Shown here piece by piece: positions 12,111 through 24,858 of a stretch of 64,000 nt of DNA. Where the stretch lies: positions 186,001 through 250,000 of the forward strand of contig QNQO01000524.1 in the NCBI GenBank assembly GCA_003290165.1, in the 5' to 3' direction. The stretch's first letter is position 1. Each line of letters opens with the position of its first letter. Position numbers and translations under genes: made by a program. Source of the stretch: Berberis thunbergii (Eukaryota; Streptophyta; Magnoliopsida; Ranunculales; Berberidaceae). A model generated the notes under the pieces. It searched no databases. It saw nothing but the letters and a program-made list of their open reading frames with translations, and was not told where the DNA came from.

Positions 12111-14747
12111 TCTCCTCCAAGAGCTAGACTACAAATGGGTTTTGGTGTGTTAAATTATTGACCGATGACTATGAGTGTGTATGTGTATGGTGTGTGTTCG
12201 TTTGCAAGAGAGACCTCTAGCCATTCATTAGTAGTTGAAGAAGAGATGGAGATGGTAATCTTCTCTATCACAGCTAAACAGACATTTCTTCAAACAATAC
12301 AGAAATATATCGTTGAGAAACAATGAGTGAAAGGCCAAAGAGCAGGTGGGGACGTGAGTCCTTTAGTGCTTCAAACGGTAGAAGAAAGGGATGGTATGAC
12401 AAGGACCATTGAGAGAATATTTATTTGTTAGATGCTACAATACGGGTAGTTAACTCGGAACTCGGCAGTGACTCAGTTGGGGACCGAATACCGAGTTAAC
12501 CGATTATTTGAGGAGTTTTTGAAAAAAAAACTCGGACAATAATATGAATAGTTAATTTTTATATCCATTTCTATAACACCCAAATTAGAAGAAAAAAAAT
12601 CAATAAAAACAATATCCATCTAAAACATATCATATAAACGAGTATTACCATTGTCAAAACAAAGTTATGATAAAAAAAATCTCAAACATCTCAAATGTAT
12701 TTACTTAACTACATAACACAAATGAAATCCCAAGTATAAAACAACAAAAAGAAACCTCCCCCGCCCCCCCCAAAGAAAAGAAAAAAACAAAACTGAGTTT
12801 CAAATTAACTCGTCCGAGTAATTACCAAAATTCAGCCAATTTCACTGATTTCTTCACTCCAATTTTTAGTAGCGATTTTCAAAAAACATAACTCGATCTA
12901 GTATCCAATACCAATTAAAGAGTGATTAATCACCAATTTTGCTACTTAGGCTACAACTAGTCTTGTTTATTTAAATTGAAGGGTCCAGTCCGAATCTACC
13001 AAACAAAATGATGGCATTTTTAGACCATCCCTAACATTGGGCTAGGCAACATATGGCACAATCAACAATATGCTATGTCGGCAAGGTAAAAAAGATTTCC
13101 TAAAATATATAGTCGATGACATAGATTATAGGACATTGGTATGGAAAATTGGTCTCTAATCCTTGAGAAAAAAAACTTGACATGTAAACCTTTTAATGGT
13201 TTAAATGTTAAATGCCGGAAATTACATGGTTCAGTCCACTCCGAAATGAATGGAGGATGGAGTTTGCACCCTGCACCATGCTCAATAGTTATGCATATAA
13301 CATTTTTCTATTTGAAACAATAATCACTAGGAAAAATGTGGCTAAGTTATAAGACCAAGAATAGTGCCTTCTGTGGCATTCAATTCATTATAAATCCAAA
13401 GAACATGACTAAGGGGCTATTTCTTTTTGTCTCCTAATTTAGATAGAGGTGTAAAAAAACACCCCGGAAATCTAGAGCATTAAGTATAGTCTACATTATT
13501 CACAAAGTACAATATCTTCAGAGCAAAGATATGTACAAGAAAACATAACTGGAGTAGTTAATACCAAATAGGGAATAAGATGTGATACCTCTTTTGTTCC
13601 TAATAGAAAATGGCCGACTCCCCCAAGGAATAAACAAGTAAGGCAAATCACTCACACAAGTGGAAGAGAGAATGAAGGAGGAGATAGCAAATGGAAACCC
13701 ACTAGATAGAAGATTACAGAGACAGACAGACAGACAGTCAGACAGACACTCTCCACATCAATTAACATTCCCTTTGGAGAAGCTTTGCATTTATATTGAA
13801 AAGAAGGAATCCCAAGGGAACAACACCCAAGATAACAAGAGACAACAAACCCCACTTCACTTTTCTACTTTATGTTTTAATACCAATATTTGTTAATTAG
13901 AACAAAACATCTTCTCCTATCTATGATCCATCTTTAGTTGTGTTGTGCAGACAAAATACTCCTGGACTTGGTGCTAGTAATTCTTTGTTTACATAATTTT
14001 ATAGCTCTCAATGATCATGGAATCAGATTCTTAGGTTTAATAATTGTATCTCTGGAGGTATGTGTAGTTTGGCTGATCAATGGTCTCGAGAAGCATTTGA
14101 TAAGATCACAGTACGAGAAACACATGCATCAACATGTATGATTATTAGCGCCGAATCATTAGCATTCACAATATGACTTTTAGGACTTGAATTCAAACTA
14201 GTGTTGAATATACAATTCATTTTCAATCTTTTCCTTTCATACGAGGCTTAGAATGCTCCAGTTTAGATCCAAAGTAAAGGAACTCAAGTTGTTGGTCTAC
14301 TTGATAAATGTAATTCACATTGAAATATCAATAACATTTAGTTAACTAAAGAAGTCACGATCCTAGTCAAGCAATTATCTTTACGTACGCTCCTTAATAG
14401 CTCAAACTTTAAGTTCTAGTTCAACATCTATACTAAATGATTAAAACACCCAACTCATCATAGTTGGCAAATTCACGTTCATCTTAATCCCAGTTTATAA
14501 ATTGTATTGAGAAATTTAAGCCCAATACTAATTATACAAACATAAATTTGCTTTAATGCTTGGAATTCCAAAGTTCTGCAGTCAGTACGTACATATACGA
14601 TCAAAGCTTCTTTAACTTGTACGAGTTGGGGTCCTTTCAATTCATTTGGGTGAAACATGAAAAAAAGAAAGTGCATGCAAAAGAGCTAGATTCCATGTGA
14701 ATGTCTGATTCTAATGACCAAGCTTCTTTATGTGATTGAGGTCTTCG
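12111..14747. other. Dof upstream region and gene-free stretch
   Basis: The first few hundred bases are the likely promoter side of the Dof gene. GATATATTTC at about 12304-12313 (minus strand) is TATA-like but unproven. Around 12445-12820 words such as AGTTAACTCGG and AACTCGTCCGAGT recur and may mark an eroded non-autonomous element; I cannot fix its ends. A short CAGACAGACAGACAG microsatellite lies near 13722-13747. No gene recognised. Confidence 0.45.
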
Positions 14748-14918
14748 ATGCTCTTCATTTTTCTTCTTCTTCTTCTTCCATCAATGTTTGGTGTGGATAG
14801 ATCGTTAGTAAAAGTGTCAGAAAGAAACCTTATTCACCTTGGGATGACACACAACACAAACTCTGGAGTCTGGACCCATGTGGCAGGCAGACTGATCAGT
14901 AGCAGCACTACTAGCTAG
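14748..14918 (+). CDS. Candidate small secreted peptide, unrecognised
   Basis: An ATG at 14748 opens a 56-residue frame. It starts MLFIFLLLLLPSMFG, a strongly hydrophobic stretch like a signal peptide, followed by a short charged segment (DRSLVKVSERN) and a Thr/Ser-rich end. I do not recognise the mature part: no CLE, IDA, CEP, PSK or defensin motif is visible and there is no cysteine pattern. Nothing nearby supports transcription except its position in otherwise gene-free DNA. Hydrophobic frames of this size occur by chance in T-rich plant DNA, so this is only a candidate. Confidence 0.25.
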   Translation: MLFIFLLLLLPSMFGVDRSLVKVSERNLIHLGMTHNTNSGVWTHVAGRLISSSTTS

Positions 14919-16003
14919 CGCTCCTCAAAAGGAAAGTAGAAGCACATAGTGTGTGATGAGTTGGGGAACAAATGAATTTTATAGTCTCCCAAGGGATTTC
15001 TTCATTGCAAATCATCATTACAACCCTATCTCTCTGCTATCACAATTAGTCTTACTAATCAACTCATTTTCGTGATTAGCGAGATTTGATTGGAATGAGG
15101 AAATAATATTTTAAGGGGTTTGTAACAACAAATGACTTGGATACATGCAGACTGTCACCCATTATATAGATAGAGTAGGCGTGCATTTGATGATTGTGAT
15201 TGATACTACTAAATGGCTAACTATAGAGTGTACAATATGTGCAATGGTGGAAAATGAAGGATTTGATCAAATAAACTAAGTTTATTTGGTGGTATTTTAT
15301 TATGCATAACAAGAAATTTTTGTTATTTAGTATATTATAAGGGTACTTGTTGAGTGGGTGTATCAAACATTTTGTCGTAATATGTGGGAACTTTACTTCG
15401 AACTTAAGAAAGTAATATTAGCAAAAATAATGTTTGAAAGGGGTAGTATTTTATGATTATCAAACAAAATAAATTCTTTTGGTTATTGATTTAAGTTAAC
15501 ATTTCTTTCTTACCTTACACTATGCATTATGGGATTAAGAGTTCATAGTGTAAAATGGAATTTATAACTCACTATGGAGTTATGGATTTCACTAGGTTTG
15601 TAAACATTGTGTTGAGATTGGTATTTTCCCCTATAACACATTTCATTAGACAGCTTGTAGTAAATACAACTGTCATCTATTGTTGAGGATTAGTTTAAAC
15701 TTTCAAGAAGAAATAGAAAAAAGTTAGGTGTGTTTATGGGTATTGATGGATAATGTACTATATGCATTTAAATATCTTCTTAAATTAATTTAATTTAATA
15801 AAATATTAGGCATTGTCTCTACCCACATTGCCAAAAAATTTGGGTGACTAGTGGATTCTTTTGTTCAAGCATGTGTCAAGCTACTTGAAATTTTATTTTT
15901 TCATTCATATCGTGTATAATATTCTATTCTTAGTTCAGGTTCGGTTCTAAACACGTTCCCTCTAATAAATTCTAGACCCCAACCATAAGGGTCAGGTCCG
16001 TGC
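14919..16003. other. AT-rich stretch without a gene
   Basis: I see no coding or RNA gene here. The sequence is A/T-rich with short TTTA and AATA runs and ends at the boundary of the copia 3' LTR. Confidence 0.5.
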
Positions 16004-16240
16004 TGTAAAACAATGGTATGAAGAAAATAATATGTCAGAATGATTATTTTCATTATACAAAGCAAGGGTATTTATACAAGAAGTATCATAATATCTTTAG
16101 GTAACTTCTTATAAGAATACAATTCAGTTTCCACAACTACAATATAAGATTTTTACAACTACAATATCCTAATCATATCCCTATAGAGTATCATAATCAT
16201 ATCCCTATATCATAGGAGAATCATTGATTCGATCTCAACA
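16004..16240 (-). repeat. 3' LTR of the copia element
   Basis: In element orientation this starts TGTTGAGATCGAATC just after a polypurine tract (TGAGGGGGAG, 16250-16241) and ends CATTGTTTTACA, giving TG...CA ends over 237 bp. A TATAAATACC box (about 16077-16068) is the likely LTR promoter. The duplicated target cannot be checked because the other LTR is absent. Confidence 0.75.
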
Positions 16241-19200
16241 CTCCCCCTCAATTTGGAAAGTGAATGTCAAGAACCCCCAACTTGTGCAACATGCCATTGA
16301 AAGCGTATTTCCTAACTGCTTTGTGAGCACGCCTGCTACTTGTTGAGATGAAGTTACATACTTAGTTTCAACTGAACCATTCTGAATTTTTCTCTCTAAT
16401 GAAGTGACAATCTATTTCAATATGCCTTGTTATCTCATGGAAGATCGGGTTAGCCGCAATGTGAAAAGCAACTTGATTATCACAGTAAAGCATCACTGTT
16501 TTCGGATGTGACACCTGTAGATCTCGCAATAAGTTGAGCAACCAAGTTATTTCAGAACAAACACTCGTCATGGCTCGATACTCGGCTTCTACTGAAGAGA
16601 GGGAAACAATTTTTTGTCTCTTTGTCCTCCAAGACACCAGTGAATTTCTCATAAAGACACAATAACCTGTTGTTGGCCTTCTAGTAGTGGGACAACCAAC
16701 CCAATCTGAGTCACAATAAGCCGTGTTAAACGCAAAGAATTATGAGCTGGGAAAAAAGACCTCTTTTTGGAGAATTTTTAAAATACTTCAAAATACGGAG
16801 TGTTGCATCCCAATGTGGTTTCCTTGGTTCACGTATGAACCTGCTGAGGACATGAACTGCATAAGTAATATCGGGTCTGGAGATGGTCAAATAGATAAGG
16901 CGGCCTACCAACCATCCATATTTTTGTGGATCTGCAAGCAATTCACATGTGTCTGACAATTTGATATTTTCTTCCATAGGAAACAAACTGGTCGTGTTCC
17001 TAATAAACCTCTATCTTTAATAATATCAAGAGCATACTTTCTCTGAAAAGTGCGATACCTTTCTTGGAACGAGATACCTCAATACCCAGAAAGAATTTTA
17101 AATCCCCAAGATCTTTGATACAGAAACGGTTATGAAGAAATTGTTTGAGGGTATTCATGGCACCCAAATCATTTCTTGTAATCAATATGTCATCAACATA
17201 AATCAAAAGGGAAGTGAATGATTTTCCTCTATTACGTGTGAAGATGGAGTAATCAATTTTAGATTAAACGAAACCAACGGCTTATATGGCATCAGAGAAC
17301 TTTGCAAACCATTGACGAGAAACTTGTTTTAAGCTTTATAGGGACTTGTTGAAGCGACATACCAGATTCTCCCCCTGGCGCCGTAAACCAGGAGGTGGGA
17401 GCATATAAGTTTCTTCATGAAGATCACCATAAAGAAATGCATTATGAACGTTGAGCTGATAAAGGGACCAAGATTGAGTTGCAGCAATGGCAAGGAGACA
17501 GGGAACTGTGATAAGCTTCGCAGTGGGAGAGAAGGTGTCATGGTAATCAATGCCCTCAGTCTGAGTGTACCCTTTAATTAGCAACCAAGCGAGCCTTATA
17601 CCGCTCGATTGAACCATAAGTTCGAGGCTCCACATGACGGCTGATGTTATAAATGAAAGCTAGATGGGATGGTGAGTATCGATGGTAAGAAATAAAATTG
17701 GACAAGGGATAGCGAGTACTTGATAAGGGAACTGGAGACGAAGACTCTGATTGGATGGATGGTGGCAACGTGATGACATAATCTTGGAGGTGGCTAGGAA
17801 AATTTCTAGTACGGTCTGACCGACGAGGAGGTGGTGCGGTTGGTGGAGAGACATGAACGGGAAAAGTAGGAAGCACTAGTGGGGAACTTTCAGATGACGA
17901 GGAAGGGTTACCTGGTGAAGGAAGGGTGTGGTCAGTAAGAGAGGGGAGTTCTGTGTTAGCAGGTAGAAGAGTAGAATGAGTAGGGGAAGAGGACAACCCT
18001 GGTGAGTCATCGGGTAGGCTAGTAGGTAAGGCAACATGGTGGGTTGGTGGTGGTAAGGGGCCCAAGGAAAGGAAATGATTGAATTGGGTATGCTCAGTGT
18101 TGAAAGGAAAAATATTTTCATGAAAACAACGTCACGACTAGTAAATATTTTTCGAGTGGACAAATCATAAAGTTTGTAAGCCTTTTGCCTATGCGGATAG
18201 CCAAGGAAAATAGATTGCTTAACACGTGGATCAAATTTGTGAGAAGTGTAGATATGTTCTGCATATGCAAGACACCCAACAACCTTTAAATGTATATAGG
18301 ATGGTGTTGCATTATACAATTTCTCAAATGGGGTTTTGTGAAAAGAAGTAGGGTGGGCAACCTGTTGATCAAATAAATTGCCGTGAGTATGCATTCTTCT
18401 TAGAGATGAAAAGGGGGGTTAGCTTGAAAGCGTAAGGCCTGTGCAGTTTCAAGGATATGACGATGCTTACGTTTGGCAATACCATTTTGTTGTGGTGTGG
18501 CGACGCAAGTATGTTGATATAAAGTTCCATGATCTTTGAAAAAATCCCTTAATGAAAAAAAAATTTCACATTATCCACATGAATAGCTTGTATGGTGGTA
18601 TTGAATTGGGTTTTAACCATGAAATTTTTTTTGAGTAGTCCTTGTGTTTCATTTTTGTGGTGCATAAGAAATACCCAAGTAAATCAAGAGAAATCATCCA
18701 CAATTGTTAGGAAAAACCGAGCCCCAGAGATTGAAGGAGTTCTGTGAGGTCCCCAAATATCACAATAAATAAGGAAAAAATGTTTCATAGTGGAAATTAA
18801 ACTTTTGCTAAACGGAATGCAAGTCTGTTTTGCCAAATGACAGGTGTCGCAAACATTATTCAAACTAGAGGAACAATTTAACAAAGTTTTGCCTAAAACA
18901 TGTAAACGCGAAGAAGAAGAAGGGTGACCTAAACGGCGATGCCATAAGTCTGCGGAAGCAAGGTGGTAGGATGGTTTGTTGGTAGAAGGTGCTTGGTCAG
19001 AAGCCAGCGCCACTAAGTGATAAAGCCCATCACATTGTTTACCCAAACCAATCGTCATCCTCGTTGCTGGGTCCTGCAAGATACACCAAGAAGGAAAAAA
19101 AATCACTGAACATTGTAATCCCTTTGTGATGCGACTGACAGACATGAGATTGACTTTAAAGGTAGGAACACATAAAACATTTTTTTATAGAATATAAGAA

Positions 19201-20530
19201 TTAAGAAATAAAGTTCCAGTGGAACTAATGGGTGTTGTATCTCCGCTTGGCAACATTACTGGCTGCATAGAAGGATTTTTAGCTTTGGCTTTAAGCAGGA
19301 GAGAAGCTAAGGTGATATTGTTTGTAGCACCACTATCAATAATCCAATTGAGATCATGAAAATGTTTGGTATTACCTGAGGATTGGTGGGAGTCTTTTTT
19401 CGCTCATCATATTTTGAATCTGTTGATATTGGATCTTAGATAAGTTAGACATGGCAGCTTGGATTTCTTCTAATGTTGGGTTCGAGTTCACATGGTTCAC
19501 AGTCCTGGTGCTTGCTCCCCTTTTGTTGCGATTTCCCTTAGGCTTATTAGAACCATGCAAACGGTGCCGGGTTGGAAATCTGTGCAACTTGTAACAAATA
19601 TCAATAGTATGGTGGTCTCGGTTGCAGTATGTGCAATGCAAAGGCGTCTTACTGGCATTAATAGGTGTTTGGCATTGACGAACTGCCATGACTGCATACT
19701 CAATGGAAGGACAAATACCTTGACGAACTGCCATGGCTACAAATTCAATGGAAGGACGGGATGTGCCCAACTCTCTTTGTTTTTTCTTCTTGTGTAATAA
19801 GGGAATAAGCCTTGCGCAAAGTAGGCAAGGGTTACATGAGCAAGATCTGTCCACAAACTGCACTATAAGACTCATTAAGCCCCATAAGAAATTGCATCAG
19901 AACATTGTGCTCATCACGCTCCATATATTTTTCATATATAGCACCACAAGAACACTAGGGCAGTTCATTATATGAGGTTAATTCATCACATAGTTTTTTT
20001 AATTGGTGAAATAACTTGCTACGAACCTTTGTTCTTGAGAAAGAGAGGAAAAATCCCGCTACAACTGAAAGATTCTTGGAGCATTGCTTTGGGAAATTTT
20101 TTTTTGAGATCCTCCCAAACCTCATGCGCTGTAGATGAATAAATCACACTATCTGCAATGTCAGGTTTAATAGAATTAAGGATCTATGAAAGCACCATGT
20201 CATTGCAATGTTGCCAAAGAAGAAACTTGTTCAAGTTTGTCTCTTCTGAGGGTACCTCCAGCGTTCCATCAATATACCCTAATTTATTTTTTGCGCTTAG
20301 GGAGATGTGCATAGAACGACATCATGTTGCGTAGTTGTCTCCATTAAGAAGCTTGGAGACAAGCACCATTTCAGGGTGATCAGAGTGATGGATAAAAAAA
20401 AGGGCTAGAAGTTTCATGGTTCCTCTCAGCCAAAGAAATCTCTATATTATCGCCCATGGTAAATGGATGACGAAAGAAAGATGATTATAGTGATAGCTGG
20501 CGGCTGAAACAAGAGATAGGATTTTATAAT
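16004..20530 (-). mobile_element. Ty1/copia retrotransposon, degenerate, 5' LTR missing
   Basis: Minus-strand order is gag, protease/integrase, RT, RNase H, 3' LTR, which is the copia order. The gag ATG is at 20457 with an N-terminus of the plant copia type (SSPFFIHHSDHP and VSKLLNGDNY). A CX2CX4HX4C zinc knuckle is encoded at about 19640-19588. The pre-integrase motif LWHRRLGHPS lies within 19145-18684. Integrase C-terminal sequence (VVGCLAYAEHI, KQSIFLGYP) is at 18394-18100. RT pieces lie at 17635-17000, including the YVDD catalytic box near 17200-17189. RNase H (SLSSVEAEYRAM, DNQVAFHIA) is at 16652-16368. Many frameshifts and stops break the reading frame. No copy of the LTR is found to the right of gag, so the 5' end is deleted or displaced. 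Confidence 0.85.
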
Positions 20531-20619
20531 TATTAAAAGAAACAAGAGAAAGATGCAACAATAGTATAATTATTAAAAGAAAAAAAACAATATGCATCCA
20601 TGTATTTTATAAGCAATTT
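20531..20619. other. Short flank between copia remnant and hairpin
   Basis: AATTATTAAAAGAAA occurs twice here (20526-20540 and 20568-20582), a short direct repeat beside the point where the copia 5' LTR should begin. It may reflect the deletion that removed that LTR. Confidence 0.3.
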
Positions 20620-20737
20620 TTCTAGAGAGTCAGGCTCGCGACAAGCCAGCCTAATACCATCCATCATCCTAGAGATTGGGCCATTTCCAACATCTCTAGG
20701 ATGATGGATGCAATTGGGCTGGCCAGACTCTCTAGAA
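20620..20737. repeat. 118-bp inverted repeat (hairpin) with short loop
   Basis: The left arm (20620-20676) begins TTCTAGAGAGTC and ends CATCCATCATCCTAGAGAT. The right arm (20692-20737) is its reverse complement with a few changes and one small internal gap. The loop is about 15 nt. Pairing may extend several bases outward with G-U pairs. This could be a foldback MITE or a precursor-like hairpin RNA. I do not recognise any conserved miRNA in the arms. Confidence 0.8.
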
Positions 20738-23700
20738 GGGTTGATAAGTGAATGTGTACAAAATTTGAACTCCATATCCATCTTCTAGCAGAATCTAAGT
20801 TAACCACTCCATTTTGAATTCAAACATGTGAACCTCGCTCATAATCCACAAAGTTGCAAAATGCCCGAGTGAGAAAGCTGAAACCTAGAAGAAACGAGCT
20901 ATAGTGTCTTATTGAGTCAACAAAGAGGAAAGTGGGGTCCTGCCAATCCAGTCTCTGTACCCTCTTTCTCCCCCACCATCAAAGTAAGAGAATCCAACTT
21001 TGGCATTCAAGAAAGAAACCCAACAAGCACGTTAATGGAAGGAAGACTTCAGGAAGACTTCATGGAATAGAGAAAGAGATTGTCAATGTATATAGATCTG
21101 AAGGTTAAGGGGGACCAAAGAATCAAATCCACCACAAATGTACCTGTCAAAGGCTGACCACATTGCACTCCAAACAGAGCCAGACAACAAAGGTCCCTCA
21201 CTCCCCACCTCTCTCATGCACTCCCTCATTTCTATATTCCTTCCCCACATTCTTTAATCACAAATTTCTATGTATTTCATATCTCTGTGAGGATGATCTG
21301 ATCAATGGAATTCTTTCAAGTTTAATAATCTTACAAATATATATCCTATATTGTCGCCTCTAATGATTCTTGTAACATATGTTGTCCTTTATCCATTTAT
21401 AATTCTTTTCTTACTAGTGCCCATAATGATTTAATTTGTGGATTTAAAGCTTATGATATCCATGCATCCCCTAGCTAAGTATCCGAATGAAATCATTACT
21501 TGAACGACTAATATTTTGTTTAAACAGATAGCCAAGCACAAATTCATGAACCTTTAATACATAATCAGTGAGATTAAGCTCATGTATAAAAAGCACATTA
21601 GAACAATGACTTTGATAATATTATATTGGAAAGTCTTATTTGGATCTTGTAATCAGATTGGCATGTTTAAACACTAAACCAGAGATCTTCTTTACAATCT
21701 ACAGTTATAGTAGGGAAATTTTACTTTTATAATGCATTACCTAACATGGTGATATCATGTTTGTAATCGACGACATGATATGATCCACTATATAATGTTG
21801 TTAAGAGGTCAACATGTAGGTGATAAAGACAATTATTATTATTAAACATGCAGCATGTCTTAATCTAAGCTTAACCATACACATTGAGGGTGGGTTAGGT
21901 TTATGCAGTCAATCAAACACTATAAAGACAAAGAAGTTAAAGATCAAATAGTATGTCATGTCCTCTCAAAGATGGCTTACATGATGCCCTAATAAGTATG
22001 AATTTGAAAATTCCTTGTTGATATTGTATATTATGAAATTGGTGTAATTTCATTTCATTATTAAATTTTTTTTTTTTTGTTTTTAACCATCACCTTCTAT
22101 GGCTTTGGTGCCCAGTGCGCCATCCTCCATCTCCTCGGGATTCTGGGCGTGACAGTTGCGATAATCAAGCAATGTAAGCTTGGTTGAGCACTATTTACTT
22201 GTGGATTAGGCAACTAATTAGTATCACTCATTTAAGATTTTCTAATCCTAGCTTGTCGTGTGGTAGGTATCTTGTGGAATGTTTGCCAAGAACTGTCCAA
22301 TTAAGTAAAAGAAGAGAGACAATGAAATCTATGTATTAGTCATGTAATTAGATTTAATATTAATATAAGTCATGTACCTTTATTCTTCTTTGAATATCTT
22401 AATCAATCTAAAGTGGGAACATCTCAGTGTCTGTTAACTGCTTATTTTTATATTCTAATTACCATAGACTTCGAGTCCACCTTTACCTCCTAAGATAGAT
22501 TCATGTGAAACGCCATATGGATTCATGTGAAACACCATTTTCTAACCCACTCTTTACATCCTAAGATAGATAATTCGCCAATATCTTACATGTCCCCTTC
22601 AACTTTACAAAATATGATGGGTCTCCTCCCTTCATTGACTATGTTGAAGCTCAGTCCATGCACAAGTACTGTTTAGCATCTAGCCCATGGTTCAATTAAT
22701 TTCTAGGGTCTTAATCCAAGATAAACAGATAGATCAAAGTTCAACCCATCCCATTGTCATGTTCGTTCTTTTTTATCCACGGGCCAAAACCATAGAGCTT
22801 AGATGAACTTAATGGTTAGGCCTCAAGCCCGAAATAGAATACATTGCAAAGAAAAGGTACGTTTAGGTTAAACTCCTCGGGTCTCCATTGTATTCGTATC
22901 CAGGGCCAAAACCAGGTGTAGACACCCAGTTTTTGCACTCCCATATAACCAAGATATGATAGCCGAAAAAGTTTGATGATGATAAATTGCGAATTTTCTA
23001 AAAACTCCAACTTGTAGAGAGGACGAGTCCAATCAATCCGAAGCGAAAACGGGGTCATAGAACTGTAACATACACTGATAGATACCAATCGTACAATGAC
23101 ACCGTAATTTCATACAGTTACCTTGAATAAGCACATGGGCAAATTGCCCATGTATTATTTAAGTAGACTTAATATTCCAGCATAATAGTCAATGGATAAA
23201 TTATTCTTCAAGATTGGAACTCTTCATTCACAAAGAATATCAAGCCCACAATGATCACCCCACAAGTTAAGGGCATAAAAAATAAAAATAAGGCCCCGTA
23301 TCCTGACCCTTACACCTACCCATCAAAATTTCTAAAATCATCACTTCACAAAGCCCATTTATAGTTTCCCCTGAAAATACCCACAATGATCAACTCATAG
23401 AAGCCACTTACACAGTCGAATTCAGTGATTCATTCTATTTCAAGGCCATCAATTCAGGCCGTTACACCATTAAGTGTTATAATCAATTCAGGCTCGCTTG
23501 GTCATTTGGGATACTATCTGCCACAAGTCTTATGCTCAGTTGACACTCGTTATATGGGCAATAAAAAAATTCAAGTTACTTAGAGCTTTTATCTTGGTAA
23601 AGCCTATAAGTTTTCATTATGACAAATACTAAAGTTTTTATTTAAGTTTGTAACTTGGGGTGTAACTTATGAGTTGTAAAGTTTATCAGAGTGTAAATGT

Positions 23701-23929
23701 TAGACAAATTTTAATTTGGAAAACTAGACAAATTAACATATAACATCTAAAAGCGGGAAAAAAAGGTTCAACAAGCCTTCTACATAGATTTGTTCATCAG
23801 TAGCGTCCTAGTTAGCACATAGCGAGCTTGAGTACTGCTCTACTTTTCTTCTCATCTATTCGAGTGTGTTTTGGCTTTCAAGAAGGGTTCTTGGTTCACC
23901 AATGGCGAATTTATGATCAAGGGCGGACT
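20738..23929. other. Gene-free stretch
   Basis: No recognisable coding sequence. A T-run lies at about 22065-22078. The part at 22790-23130 (minus strand) contains words reminiscent of LTR ends of plant retrotransposons (GACCCCGTTTTCGCTTCGG), but I cannot define an element. CCATATGGATTCATGTGAAAC-like words recur at 22500-22560 as a short imperfect repeat. Confidence 0.4.
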
Positions 23930-24810
23930 TAGGGATGGCAGTGGGGCAGATTTTCACGAATATCCGCCTCATCCAATCCATTTGGGGCGATTTTGGATAT
24001 GCCTAAACAAATTTTGGGGCGGATACGGATATCCAAACAACATTCATTAAATATTCGGGGCAGATACGGATTTGATCATATCCGCCCCACAGATATACGT
24101 TTAAGTGTTGATATCTGCCTCTCACTTCTCTCTCTCAATCACTCACTTCGTTTTTTCAGCTCTAACAAACAGAGGAGCATCAGCAGAGACAGAGTCCCAA
24201 CTCCTGTCTCTCTCTCGTCTCCAGTTTTGCTCCTACCCCCCTCTCTCTCTCTCGTCTCCAGTCCTTCGTCACAACGAAGGTCGTCCCTTCTTCTCCCTCA
24301 AAACAGCGAAGGTCGACGCGAAGGGGTCCCTTCTTCTTTCTCAAAACAGTGAAGGTCGCGAGCGACCCTCCCTTCTCTCTCACAGCGAAGGCCGAACTCC
24401 CTTCTTCTTAGATCTGAGATCAAGAAACATTTCAGACAACACTTGAAGAAACATTTTAGATCTGATATCTTGAGATCGAATTATTTTTTTAATTTCCAGA
24501 TCAAGAGATCAGATCCATCAGAGATCAAATTTTTTTTTTTTTAAATTTTCGTATGGATTCATTGTAATTTCTGTAATTTTTTTTATAATTTTTGTATGGA
24601 TGCTTGTATTTTGTAATTTTTGTAGTTAGATGGATAACCGTAAACGGATTGGCGGGGCGGGGCAGATATCCGCCAATCCGCACGGGGCGGTTACGATTTT
24701 TAATAAACATTGCAAACGGATTTGCGGGGAGAATTGGGGATCCGTTATTCCTGACGGGTCGGGGATGGATTTGCTCAAATTCTCCCCAATCCGCCCCGTT
24801 GTCATTCTTA
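23930..24810. mobile_element. hAT-like non-autonomous element A, 881 bp, 8-bp duplication
   Basis: The left end TAGGGATGGCAGTGGGGC and the reverse complement of the right end TAAGAATGACAACGGGGC match with transitions only at most differences. The element is flanked by GGCGGACT at 23922-23929 and again at 24811-24818, an 8-bp target duplication as made by hAT transposases. The interior has GGGGCGGATA repeats near both ends and a CT-rich centre (24120-24420) with several diverged copies of a GAAGGTCG-CCCTTCTTCT unit. The centre could be captured 5' UTR sequence. No transposase is encoded. Confidence 0.75.
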
Positions 24811-24835
24811 GGCGGACTCAGGATTTTAGTTGAAT

Positions 24836-24858
24836 GGGGGGGGGGGGGGGGGGGGGGG
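24836..24858 (+). repeat. Poly-G run of 23
   Basis: Twenty-three consecutive G residues lie 18 bp after the hAT-like element A target copy, followed by further G/A-rich sequence. Runs of this length are unusual in plant DNA and are hard to sequence, so the true length is uncertain. Confidence 0.8.

Noticed and set aside
13660..13896. 78-residue plus-strand frame with RQTDRQSDRHS
   Set aside because: The repeat comes from a CAGA microsatellite; no other support.
17574..18065. 163-residue Pro/Ser-rich minus-strand frame as a separate gene
   Set aside because: The Pro/Ser-rich segment is the integrase-RT linker of the copia element and ends in an RT-type segment (YKARLVAN).
24105..24446. Overlapping 119- and 113-residue Ser/Leu-rich frames
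   Set aside because: They are the CT-rich tandem core of hAT-like element A read in two frames, not a protein.
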